A DNA stretch of 64,000 bases from Rhodococcus sp. IEGM 1379 (GTDB taxonomy: Bacteria; Actinomycetota; Actinomycetes; Mycobacteriales; Mycobacteriaceae), in the NCBI RefSeq assembly GCF_030056815.1, contig NZ_JASHKR010000001.1, positions 185,036 through 249,035 on the forward strand, written 5' to 3'. The notes under the pieces were generated by a model that was not told the DNA's origin, did no database searches, and saw nothing but the letters and a program-made list of their open reading frames with translations. Below, one piece after another: positions 9,674-17,999 of the stretch. The position numbers and the translations under genes were made by a program. Each line of letters starts with the position of its first letter. Positions within the stretch are counted from its first letter, which is position 1.

Positions 9674-11065
9674 ATGCAGCATGGGTACGGGTTCTATCTG
9701 GACGAGTATCTGCGCGATGTCGGACTGCATGTCCACGACCGGCGCGAGTTTATCGAATGCCCTGATTCCGCCGGATACCTGTCGGCACACCTTCCCGTGT
9801 TCGATCTGGCCGCGGGTTCAGTGGCTGCCTATGCTTCGGCGATCGATCGCGCGACTGTGCGTGATTGTTCACCAGTTCACGATTTCGGCGGAAATCCGCG
9901 AGTTGACGCAAGTTTTGTGCACTCAGGCGCGGGGAGCACCCGCTGGAAACTCGATCCCCAGCGAATTGCCGCGTCTTTCTCCAGCGACCGACTACTGCGG
10001 ATAGGCGGTCAACCAGTTGACGCGTTCTCGCAATACTCCGGCTTCTTTGCCGCCCGTGACGGCTGGCTACGCACCCACGGAAACTATCCGCACCATCGCG
10101 ACCGCCTCCTCGCGATCCTCGAACTCGCACCGGGTGCCTCTCAAGCGGAAGTAGCACAACGCATATCCGCGATGGACGCCATTGAGATCGAGCAGGCCGC
10201 TGCCGAGAACGGGGCCATCGCAGTCCGTGTGCGAACCGAGAACGAGTGGCGATTGAGCGAGCAGTCTGCGGCTGCGCGGTCGGCGCCGCTTGTCTCCATC
10301 CACGCCAGGGGCGCTGGAGCGCCACGGGAGCGTCCGACGCGTATGCGTGTTCTCGACCTCACGCGTGTCATTGCCGGACCGGTCGCGACACGTGCCCTTG
10401 CACTTCTCGGCGCCGACGTACTGCGCATCGATCCCCCGGCTATCCCCGAAATCGAATGGCAGCACCTCGACACAGGTCAAGGGAAGCGCTCAGCTGTCCT
10501 CGATCTGAAGAGTGCCGACGGGTTGGCAATTTTCCGGGACCTTCTCGAGAGTGCTGATGTGCTGGTCACGGGCTACCGACCAGGCGCTATCGAATCCCTG
10601 ATCGGGCAAGAACTCCCCGCACACCTAGTTCACGGACGCGTCAGCGCCTGGGGATGGGACGGACCGTGGGCGGATCGGCGAGGGTTCGACTCCATCGTTC
10701 AGGCTGCGTCGGGAATTTCGTTCCTCGAAGGCGTCGACAAGCCCGGGGCGCTGCCCGCCCAGGCGCTCGATCACGCGACCGGATACTTCCTCGCTGCGGG
10801 AATCGTGGATGCACTGACCTTGCGTGCCCAGGATGGCCAAGGACGCGATGTCGACGTAGCTTTGGCCCGAACCGGGGCGCGACTGCTCGATGCCCCGGGC
10901 CGAAACCTCCAACCCGTTCCACCCACGGCACCCGGAGAGGACGTCGTCGTCACCCACGGTGAGGTAACAACCGCCCGGCCGGCGCTCGCCGAATTCGACG
11001 GTTATCCGGCGCCGGCACATGCGTGGGGAACTGATCAGCTGACTTGGTTCGCCTCTGCTCCGTAG
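9674..11065 (+). CDS. CaiB/BaiF family (class III) CoA-transferase
   Basis: A 463-residue cytosolic protein. The second half carries the clear family start MRVLDLTRVIAGPVATRALALLGADVLRID, then GKRSAVLDLKSADGLAIFRDLLESADVLVTGYRPGA and the catalytic-Asp region RRGFDSIVQAASGISFLEG. The first 215 residues resemble a second, weaker half, as in long or fused members of the family. Such enzymes move CoA between carboxylic acids; the substrates cannot be told here. The ATG at 9674 has GGAAGGA upstream. It follows the unknown gene by 25 nt. Confidence 0.82.
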   Translation: MQHGYGFYLDEYLRDVGLHVHDRREFIECPDSAGYLSAHLPVFDLAAGSVAAYASAIDRATVRDCSPVHDFGGNPRVDASFVHSGAGSTRWKLDPQRIAASFSSDRLLRIGGQPVDAFSQYSGFFAARDGWLRTHGNYPHHRDRLLAILELAPGASQAEVAQRISAMDAIEIEQAAAENGAIAVRVRTENEWRLSEQSAAARSAPLVSIHARGAGAPRERPTRMRVLDLTRVIAGPVATRALALLGADVLRIDPPAIPEIEWQHLDTGQGKRSAVLDLKSADGLAIFRDLLESADVLVTGYRPGAIESLIGQELPAHLVHGRVSAWGWDGPWADRRGFDSIVQAASGISFLEGVDKPGALPAQALDHATGYFLAAGIVDALTLRAQDGQGRDVDVALARTGARLLDAPGRNLQPVPPTAPGEDVVVTHGEVTTARPALAEFDGYPAPAHAWGTDQLTWFASAP

Positions 11066-11181
11066 ACCGACGCGGGCGTATCGTGAAGACAGTCGATGAG
11101 GCGGGCCTTCAATTGCGCCTATCAGTGCTGATGGCTTCTCACACGTGTGACACGGCGAAGTTCTCGGTTGGGAGGTTGGCC

Positions 11182-11982
11182 ATGCGCGGTAGCACTTCTG
11201 GCGAATCGACAGCATCCCAATTCCTTTGCCCACCAAGGCGTGTGGCAATCGCGGGAGATTGGCACGCGAATACCCGATACGGCACGGAAGCAATAGCGCA
11301 CGCGCGCAAGCGCAATGCGGATGTTGTGGTCCACCTTGGAGATTTCGGGTTCACCTTCACCGAGTCCTACCTGAATGCTCTCGACGGCGCGCTCGAGGAA
11401 CACGATCTTGTCTTAGGATTTGTCGACGGTAACCACGAGAATTTCGATTGGTTACTCGCACAGCCCATCGCACCGGATGGATTGCGGTATCTACGCGATC
11501 GCATCGTTCATCTCCCCCGCGGGTTCCGTTGGTCATGGGGCGAGACACGTTGTCTGGCAGTCGGTGGCGCGTACTCGATCGACCGCATTCTCCGGATGCC
11601 GGGTAAAGCGTGGTGGCCCCAGGAGGTCTTGACTGCCGACGATGTCCGAGACATTGCCGGGGCCGGCGGCGCGGACGTGATGTTCTGCCACGACTGCCCC
11701 GCCGGTATTACCGGGCCGGCGATGAACCGAGCGCGGTACGGATTCCCGGACGCAGAACTGTCCGCTTCCGAAGCGAACCGGGCGAAACTGAGGCAGATCG
11801 TCGACGGCGTTCGACCGCGTCGCCTCTGGCATGGCCATTTCCACCACCGCTACCAGGCAATCCTCGAGGGCAACGACTATCGGACCGTCGTCGACGGACT
11901 CGGACGTGACAAGGGTCCGATCGACAACAACATGGTCGTGATCAACCTCGACGATCTGGGGCGACACCGAATCGTGGGATAG
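11182..11982 (+). CDS. Calcineurin-like metallophosphoesterase
   Basis: A 266-residue phosphoesterase with the two-metal site motifs in order: GDWHANT, HLGDFGF, DGNHENFD, a CHDCP block and GHFHHRY. No signal peptide, so cytosolic. The start at 11182 is supported by GGGAGG 6 nt upstream; the frame is open back to 11044 but that would overlap the CoA-transferase gene and adds unrelated residues. The substrate (protein phosphate, nucleotide or other) is not predictable. Confidence 0.85.
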   Translation: MRGSTSGESTASQFLCPPRRVAIAGDWHANTRYGTEAIAHARKRNADVVVHLGDFGFTFTESYLNALDGALEEHDLVLGFVDGNHENFDWLLAQPIAPDGLRYLRDRIVHLPRGFRWSWGETRCLAVGGAYSIDRILRMPGKAWWPQEVLTADDVRDIAGAGGADVMFCHDCPAGITGPAMNRARYGFPDAELSASEANRAKLRQIVDGVRPRRLWHGHFHHRYQAILEGNDYRTVVDGLGRDKGPIDNNMVVINLDDLGRHRIVG

Positions 11983-12198
11983 ATGCTCCCAGTGGCAGCA
12001 CGGGCGTCCACACATCCCAAGCACACAAAGGGGCACTTGCGGCCACCAAAATAGAGATTCACTATTGGCCACAACCGGCCACACTAAACCGGCACACGCG
12101 ACCAAAATATCCGATACCTTCCAATTCGGTGGTTGCCTCCCCGCGACCGCCCCCGCACCCCCGACAACGGGGCCCGGACATCGGAAGGGCGCACATCT

Positions 12199-13533
12199 GT
12201 GACTGTTCTCGATCGGCCACATCCATCCCAACAACGGTCTAAGACCGCCGCGGTACTCGGTACTGCTGCTCTCGCGCTCACGATGAGTATCGGTGGCGCG
12301 GTCGGTACCGCGGCCGCGGACACTGTCGTCAACACCATCCCTGTCGGCACCTCCCCGGAAGCAGTGGCGATCACCCCCGACGGCGCCTACGCCTACGTCA
12401 CCAACAGTCTCGACGGCACTGTATCGGTGATCGACACCGCCAACCCCACAGCGACTCCCACCACCGTCTCCATCGGCGAGGGTCCCGAAGGAGTGGCGAT
12501 TACCCGGGACGGCAAACACGCCTACGTCACCGACCAGGGCAGCGGCGCGACCAACGGCACGGTGTCGGTGATCGACACCGCCCACCCCACCAACCTTCCC
12601 GCCCTGATCCAGTTCGGCTTGCATCCGCGCGGGGTGGCGATCACCCCCGACGGCGCCTACGTCTACGTCACCAACCAGGGCAGCAATACGGTGTCGGTAA
12701 TCGACACCGCCAACCCCACAAACCCACCCGTCACCGTCTGGGTCGGCAGCTCCCCGGAAGCGGTGGCGATCACCCCCGACGGCAATCACGCCTACGTCAC
12801 CAACGTCGGCAGCAATACGGTGTCGGTAATCGAGACGGCCAACCCCGCCAACCCTGCCATCACCGTCGGGGTCGGCTCGCGTCCGGCAGGGGTGGCAATC
12901 ACCCCCGACGGCGCCTACGCCTATGTCACCAACTTCGACAGCGCCACGGTATCGGTGATCGACACCGCCAACCCCACAGCGACTCCCACCACCGTGCCTG
13001 TCGGCACACAGCCGCGCGGGGTCACGATCACCCCTGACGGCAAACAGGCTTACATCACCAACGCCAACACCAGATCGGTGTCAGTGCTCGACACCTCCAC
13101 CAACACCAAAATCACCGATATCGCGGTCGGCGGGAACCCGCGAGCGGTCGCGATCACCCCCGACGGGAACCACGCCTACGTCACCAATGCCGACGATGGC
13201 ACAGTGTCGGTCATCGCGATCGACCGCGCACCGACCCTGACCGGCGCACCGCCCGCCGGTGTCCTCGGCCAGCCCTACAGTCACACCTTCACCGTCACCG
13301 GGACAGCTCCGGTGACGGTCACCGCCACCGGCACACTGCCGGACGGGCTCACACTCACCGAGGCCGGGGTGCTCTCCGGAACTCCTACCAAGGCAGGACG
13401 GTTCACCTTCTCGGTAACTGCTACGAACAGCGTGGGTGATTCCGATCCGCTGTCGGTAAACATGGAGGTCACCGAAACCGCCTCGCCGTCGACTGGGTCC
13501 CTCGGCTCGCTCGGATCGATTTTCGGATCATGA
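12199..13533 (+). CDS. Secreted seven-bladed YVTN beta-propeller with C-terminal Ig-like domain
   Basis: A 444-residue exported protein. A Sec signal peptide ends near GGAVGTAAA-DT. Seven propeller units follow, each with a version of VAITPDGxxAYVTN followed by TVSVIDTANP, covering about residues 45-345; then a He_PIG/putative Ig domain (APTLTGAPPAGVLGQPYSHTFTVTG ... GVLSGTPTKAGRFTFSVTATNSVGDS) and a short Gly/Ser/Leu tail. The GTG at 12199 is chosen from GGAAGGG upstream and because the signal peptide then has normal length. YVTN propellers often act as surface adhesins or scaffolds; no ligand is evident. The repeats are also nearly identical in DNA. Confidence 0.85.
   Translation: MTVLDRPHPSQQRSKTAAVLGTAALALTMSIGGAVGTAAADTVVNTIPVGTSPEAVAITPDGAYAYVTNSLDGTVSVIDTANPTATPTTVSIGEGPEGVAITRDGKHAYVTDQGSGATNGTVSVIDTAHPTNLPALIQFGLHPRGVAITPDGAYVYVTNQGSNTVSVIDTANPTNPPVTVWVGSSPEAVAITPDGNHAYVTNVGSNTVSVIETANPANPAITVGVGSRPAGVAITPDGAYAYVTNFDSATVSVIDTANPTATPTTVPVGTQPRGVTITPDGKQAYITNANTRSVSVLDTSTNTKITDIAVGGNPRAVAITPDGNHAYVTNADDGTVSVIAIDRAPTLTGAPPAGVLGQPYSHTFTVTGTAPVTVTATGTLPDGLTLTEAGVLSGTPTKAGRFTFSVTATNSVGDSDPLSVNMEVTETASPSTGSLGSLGSIFGS
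12345..13215 (+). repeat. Seven DNA-level repeats encoding the propeller blades
   Basis: Blocks encoding AVAITPDG...AYVTN...TVSVIDTANP recur about every 120-135 nt, and several share long identical runs (for example, stretches around GGTGGCGATCACCCCCGACG). The sequence is coding throughout. The near identity suggests recent duplication or gene conversion and could allow blade number to vary by recombination. Confidence 0.7.
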
Positions 13534-13591
13534 CCACGATGGACTAACCCACCACACACATAAAGCAATTCACTGGTTGCAGTACGACACA

Positions 13592-13629
13592 GGCGACGCC
13601 CGGCCGGGAAACCTCAGCCGGGCGTCGCC
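13592..13629. terminator. Hairpin after the YVTN gene
   Basis: Perfect 13-bp GC-rich stem (13592-13604 with 13617-13629), 12-nt loop, 58 nt after the YVTN stop. Confidence 0.78.
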
Positions 13630-13795
13630 CGTGCGTAGAAGTTGCTCCCAGCCAACTCTTCCCAGATCTTCGACCCGATTCAGGCAGATCGCCAGCTTCC
13701 GGAAACGGCAATCACTGACAAACGACCCCACGCCCCTATCTGTGGTAGTCCTGAATCGACAGCAACCAGCATTTTCCTGGCCGGGAGGATTTTCG

Positions 13796-15121
13796 ATGAA
13801 CACGTCAACGCAGGTCACCAACGCAGGTGAATTGGCTGAGGCACTCGCTTCTGGCGCCAGGGAGATTCACATCGTAGGAACGATCGCGGGTTCTCCGATG
13901 ATCACCGTTCCCCCCGGCGTGACGCTGCGAGGTGGCGTCCTGAAGTTCGGCGCGAAGGGTATCCGCGTGACCTCGGACAACACCCTTGACGGCATGACCG
14001 TGATGACTGCGGACGATGAGGTCGCAATCCTCAACGACACCAGCATCGAGGACATGGGCACGCTCACGCTCCGTAACGTCCGCACGGTCGGACAGGTGCT
14101 ACTTCTTGCCGACGACGCCGTCCGCGCCGGCCACGTGCAGGTCGACGGACTGCACATCGACCGCGCCGACGTACGCGGGCGGTCGCGACGCCCGCACGGA
14201 TTCGGCGTCGAAGCATTACAGGGTGCGCTGACCATCTGGAACCGACAGCCCGACCCCGCGGTGATCATCACCGCCGAAGTACTCGACGTGAGTGTCGGAA
14301 CTGAGTCGACGCCGGTGCGGGGTAGCGGAATCTTTGTTGGTGGACACGGGGATTGGGACGGTATGGCCAACGGCGGAATACTACGGGTATCGCACCTACG
14401 AACCGGTGAGATCCATACCAACGGTGGCATCCCTGAGGCCACTCCGGACCTGATTTCCGGCGGCGTCTTCGTGATCTCGGGCGCCGTCGTCGAGCAGGTC
14501 ACCAACATCGGCCCGGTTACCACCTACGGGCAAAACGACATGGTCCTCGATAACTGGGGTGACGTCGCGGCCTGGACTGCCACGGCACCGGTCACCTCGA
14601 ATGGTCCGAGCGGCATTGGGTTCGTCAACTTCGGAAACATCGATCGACTCGACGTGAAAGCACCGATCCAAACGAATGGCAAGGGCGCCCGCGGGTTCAA
14701 TCTCTACGACGGTTCACTCCGTGAGGCGAACTTCGCGGGTGTGTCCACCACCGGCGACGGGTCAGTAGGAATCCAGATCAGCAAGCCATTGGGAACCCTG
14801 TCGGTGTCCGGTGACGTAACAACCAGTGGCGGTGAAGGTCTCAGCCTGGTCAAGGGAGTTCAGGTCGTCCTCAAAGCAGTCGGCCTGAGCATCAAATCCG
14901 GCGGCGAGGTCGGCAACATCACGATCGGAGGTCGCATCAAGACCAGTGGCGACGGCGTCAACACTGTAGAGATCGAAGGACTCGTGAACCGGCTGGAAGT
15001 CGGAGGCGGCATCAGTGCGAGTGGGAAGGGTTCCGATGCAGTACATGTGGTGGGCAACGTATCTGGACTCGACACCATCGAACTTTCATCGGCAGACGGT
15101 TACGACATCATCGGGTCATGA
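13796..15121 (+). CDS. Right-handed parallel beta-helix-like protein, function unknown
   Basis: A 441-residue protein in which Val/Ile/Gly/Asn-rich turns recur about every 20-25 residues throughout (for example IHIVGTIAGSPMITVPPGVTLRGG, VSTTGDGSVGIQI, VGNITIGGRIKTSGDG, LEVGGGISASGKGSDAVHVVGN), the pattern of pectin-lyase-like beta-helices. No signal peptide or anchor is visible, which is unusual for this fold. The ATG at 13796 has GGGAGG 7 nt upstream; the 73 codons before it include the terminator region and are not protein-like. It follows the propeller gene, so both may serve the cell surface, but this is inference. Confidence 0.75.
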   Translation: MNTSTQVTNAGELAEALASGAREIHIVGTIAGSPMITVPPGVTLRGGVLKFGAKGIRVTSDNTLDGMTVMTADDEVAILNDTSIEDMGTLTLRNVRTVGQVLLLADDAVRAGHVQVDGLHIDRADVRGRSRRPHGFGVEALQGALTIWNRQPDPAVIITAEVLDVSVGTESTPVRGSGIFVGGHGDWDGMANGGILRVSHLRTGEIHTNGGIPEATPDLISGGVFVISGAVVEQVTNIGPVTTYGQNDMVLDNWGDVAAWTATAPVTSNGPSGIGFVNFGNIDRLDVKAPIQTNGKGARGFNLYDGSLREANFAGVSTTGDGSVGIQISKPLGTLSVSGDVTTSGGEGLSLVKGVQVVLKAVGLSIKSGGEVGNITIGGRIKTSGDGVNTVEIEGLVNRLEVGGGISASGKGSDAVHVVGNVSGLDTIELSSADGYDIIGS

Positions 15122-15154
15122 CGCGAACTTCAGGCCACAAGGCAAGATAGACCC

Positions 15155-15631
15155 GTGAAGTCGCATACCTACACTCTGGATCTGCAGTGGACCGGCGACC
15201 TGGGGACCGGCACCTCCAGCTCACAGGCATACTCACGTGACCATTCCGTCTCAGCAGATGGAAAGCCCGAACTGCTCGGAAGTTCCGATGCGTCATTCCG
15301 CGGCGACCCCGAACGCTGGAACCCCGAAGAACTGCTGGTCGCGTCGCTCGCTCAGTGCCACATGCTCTGGTACCTCGGGCTTGCTGCCGAAGCCGGCGTG
15401 GTTGTTCTCGATTACACCGATCAGCCCGTCGGAACCATGATCGAGGAGGCAGACGGGGACGGCCAGTTCATCGAAGTCACCTTGCATCCAACAGTTTTGG
15501 TGGCTGATTCGTCGATGGTCGAGAAGGCAGCGGCGCTTCACGGACCAGCCCACGCCAAGTGTTTCATCGCTCGTTCCGTGAACTTTCCGGTCCTGAACTC
15601 CCCGACAACCGTGGCGGCCGGCAATGAATGA
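15155..15631 (+). CDS. OsmC/Ohr family protein
   Basis: A 158-residue protein with both redox cysteines of the OsmC/Ohr fold: SLAQCHMLWY near residue 68 and HAKCFIARSVNFPV near 138, plus WNPEELLVASLA before the first. Members reduce organic hydroperoxides with thiols. The GTG at 15155 begins MKSHTYTLDLQWTG, the normal start of the fold. It overlaps the next gene by 8 nt, so the two are probably translated together. Confidence 0.88.
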   Translation: MKSHTYTLDLQWTGDLGTGTSSSQAYSRDHSVSADGKPELLGSSDASFRGDPERWNPEELLVASLAQCHMLWYLGLAAEAGVVVLDYTDQPVGTMIEEADGDGQFIEVTLHPTVLVADSSMVEKAAALHGPAHAKCFIARSVNFPVLNSPTTVAAGNE

Positions 15632-16658
15632 ACAACACAAACTGATCGTGGACGTCGATACCGGAATCGACGACTCCCTTGCCCTCCTATACCTCCTCGC
15701 CAGCCCCGAAGCTCAGATTCTGGGGATAGCCAGCACTGCCGGGAACGTCCCCGTAGAGCAGGTCGCCGCCAACAACCTCAACTGGTTGGCGCTTTGTGGA
15801 GCCCCCGAGATCGAGGTTGCACTGGGCGCCACAGTGCCCCTGGTGATCCCGCTGCGCACCACCGAGGAAACTCACGGACCTCAGGGCATCGGTCACGCGG
15901 TCCTTCCCGATTCCGGGCGCGAACTGTCGGTACGGACGGCCACCGAACTCTGGGTGGATCTGGTTCGCGAATACCCGGGTCAGATCACCGGATTGGTGAC
16001 CGGACCGCTGACCAATCTCGCCCTGGCGATCAGGGTTGAACCGGACCTCCCGAAGCTGCTGAAACGACTGGTCGTCATGGGCGGGTCATTCAACTACCCC
16101 GGAAATACAACGCCGACAGCCGAATGGAACGTCTCCGTCGATCCACATGCAGCCAAGGAAGTTTTCGACGCGTTTTCCGTCGTACCACCGCATCGACGTC
16201 CAATCATTTGCGGCCTCAACGTCACCGAGTCCATCGAGATGTTCCCGGAGCATGTGCGTCGGCTCGCTGAGGCTGCGGGCAGCACACCAGAGGAGATCAT
16301 CTCCCCCGACGACGGTCCCGACGTCCGTAGCAGAGCATCCAACAGCGTCATCCGGCATACTTCCGATGCCATTCGCTTCTACATGGAGTTCCATCGGGAG
16401 TACGACCAGGGCTTTCTCGCCCATATGCACGATCCGTTTGCCGCTGCCGTCGCATTGGATCCGTCGTTGGCAACAATGAAGCCGGCAACCGTGGATGTCG
16501 AAACCGAGAGCCCGTTGCTGATCGGGACCACCGTCGCCGACTGGGTGGGCCATTGGAAACGTGACCCCAATGCGGATATTGCGGTCAGCACGGATCCGGC
16601 AGAATTCTTCGATCGACTTGTCCACCGTGTGGGAAAGTATGCCCGCGCTGTGAGTTGA
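15624..16658 (+). CDS. Inosine-uridine preferring nucleoside hydrolase family enzyme
   Basis: A 344-residue hydrolase expected to split nucleosides into base and ribose. The N-terminal calcium-binding signature is DVDTGIDDSLALLYLLASPE, followed by STAGNVPVEQVAANN, GLVTGPLTNLALA and the substrate region MGGSFNYPGNTTPTAEWNVSVDPHAAKEVF; MHDPFAAAVALDP lies near the end. The ATG at 15624 overlaps the end of the osmC-like gene. Whether it prefers purine or pyrimidine nucleosides cannot be read. Confidence 0.9.
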   Translation: MNEQHKLIVDVDTGIDDSLALLYLLASPEAQILGIASTAGNVPVEQVAANNLNWLALCGAPEIEVALGATVPLVIPLRTTEETHGPQGIGHAVLPDSGRELSVRTATELWVDLVREYPGQITGLVTGPLTNLALAIRVEPDLPKLLKRLVVMGGSFNYPGNTTPTAEWNVSVDPHAAKEVFDAFSVVPPHRRPIICGLNVTESIEMFPEHVRRLAEAAGSTPEEIISPDDGPDVRSRASNSVIRHTSDAIRFYMEFHREYDQGFLAHMHDPFAAAVALDPSLATMKPATVDVETESPLLIGTTVADWVGHWKRDPNADIAVSTDPAEFFDRLVHRVGKYARAVS

Positions 16659-16723
16659 CTACGTCTTCAGCGGTTATGCTCCGAAGGACAGAGAACCAAC
16701 GAACGAGAGATCAGGGTCCCGAC

Positions 16724-16825
16724 GTGCAGATTCCCAGCCACGATGCCTCACCGGCATTCGCGCTTGGATTGATGGCGTTCTGGCCTACTCGTCGTAGCGC
16801 ATGCTTTGATCAGGCGTGTTGCTGA
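16724..16825 (+). CDS. Cysteine-ending leader peptide of the TauE/SafE gene (candidate attenuator)
   Basis: A short frame ends in Cys-Cys-stop 63 nt before tauE. From the ATG at 16772 the peptide is MAFWPTRRSACFDQACC; an in-frame GTG at 16724 would give 33 residues. Actinobacteria use leader peptides with an RR..(V/A)DLCR-like core and late cysteines to sense Cys-tRNA and control sulfur genes; the RR-S-A-C-F-D pattern followed by CC at the stop resembles these but is not identical. Its place in front of a sulfur exporter supports the call. Confidence 0.55.
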   Translation: MQIPSHDASPAFALGLMAFWPTRRSACFDQACC

Positions 16826-16888
16826 GCGGCGATTCTCGCTGCCTGCACCCCTGACTTTGTCGCTACTTCGCTCGGAGTCCGTTTCCTC

Positions 16889-17839
16889 ATGTTCAACCTT
16901 CTGTTGTTCACCCTTGTCGGTGCCGGCGCTCAACTTGTCGACGGCGCTCTCGGCATGGCTTTCGGTGTCACTGCCACGACGCTGCTGATGATCGGCGGTC
17001 TCGGTCCGGCGCAAGCTAGTGCCGCAGTGCATTTGGCCGAGGTCGGTACCACCTTGGCGTCCGGGCTTTCACACTGGAAGTTCAAGAACATCGACTGGAA
17101 GTTGGTCGCGAAGCTCGGCGTTCCGGGCGCAGTCGGCGCTTTCATCGGTGCAACAGTGTTGTCCGGCCTGTCCACCGAAGCGGCCGTACCGATTACGGCC
17201 ACCATCCTGCTCGCGATCGGTGTCTATGTGGCACTGCGCTTCTCGGTGCGACCTCCCGCTACCGCTCACGCGCGCACCACTCCGCACACTGCACGCTTCC
17301 TGTCGCCACTCGGATTGTTCGGCGGATTCATCGACGCCTCCGGTGGCGGCGGTTGGGGTCCCATCACCACCAGCACACTGCTCTCGCGCGGAAAGACCGC
17401 TCCTCGGACGGTAATCGGTTCGGTCAGCGCGTCGGAGTTCCTGGTCGCGTCGGCCGCCTCCCTAGGGTTCCTGGTGGGATTGGGCCGTGAATCTGCCGGA
17501 AACCTCCTGGTCGTTGCTGGTTTGGCGATCGGCGGAGTAATTGCCGCGCCATTCGCAGCGTGGCTGGTCAGCCGGGTACCGGCGACCTTGCTCGGTACCG
17601 CGGTCGGTGGCGTGATCGTGCTGACCAATATGCAGAAGCTGTTCAAGTCTTTCGAGGTCACCGGCGCCGTGACGGTCGCCGGGTACGTGGCCATCCTCAG
17701 CGCCTGGGTCGCGCTGCTGGTCTACGCCTGGCAGCGTTCCAAGCTCACGGCAGCCGAAGCGCAGGGTGAGTTCGCCGGTATCGAGCTGGCCGTCGAGAAA
17801 GAAATCAACGAACCTGTGATCCAGCCCGAGAATCGATAG
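16889..17839 (+). CDS. TauE/SafE family sulfite/sulfonate exporter
   Basis: A 316-residue protein with about eight membrane segments. Family features: start FNLLLFTLVGAGAQLVDGALGMAFGVTATTLLM, the mid-protein repeat GLFGGFIDASGGGGWGPITTSTLLSRG, and AAPFAAWLVSRVP. Members export sulfite or organosulfonates or import them under sulfur need. The ATG at 16889 is chosen from the family start; GGAGT lies about 9 nt upstream. A Cys-rich leader ORF upstream suggests control by cysteine supply. Confidence 0.88.
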   Translation: MFNLLLFTLVGAGAQLVDGALGMAFGVTATTLLMIGGLGPAQASAAVHLAEVGTTLASGLSHWKFKNIDWKLVAKLGVPGAVGAFIGATVLSGLSTEAAVPITATILLAIGVYVALRFSVRPPATAHARTTPHTARFLSPLGLFGGFIDASGGGGWGPITTSTLLSRGKTAPRTVIGSVSASEFLVASAASLGFLVGLGRESAGNLLVVAGLAIGGVIAAPFAAWLVSRVPATLLGTAVGGVIVLTNMQKLFKSFEVTGAVTVAGYVAILSAWVALLVYAWQRSKLTAAEAQGEFAGIELAVEKEINEPVIQPENR

Positions 17840-17855
17840 TCACCTCACGCACGAA

Positions 17856-17891
17856 AAACACCTCCGGGGCAGTTCTGGCCCGGAGGTGTTT
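17856..17891. terminator. Bidirectional-type terminator after the TauE gene
   Basis: Perfect 13-bp stem (17856-17868 with 17879-17891), 10-nt loop; an A-run precedes and T residues end the second arm. It lies 17 nt after the stop. Confidence 0.9.
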
Positions 17892-17999
17892 CTGAATGCC
17901 CAACTCAATTCAAACCAGATACAATCCCGAGTACAAACGGTAGTAAAGGACAATCCACCCCGATATAGCGAACGTTACCGGTAGAAGGAGTTCGTCCTG

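Noticed and set aside
12345-13215. Regularly spaced DNA repeats, considered as CRISPR
   Set aside because: Units encode beta-propeller blades in one long frame, are over 100 nt, and have no unique spacers.
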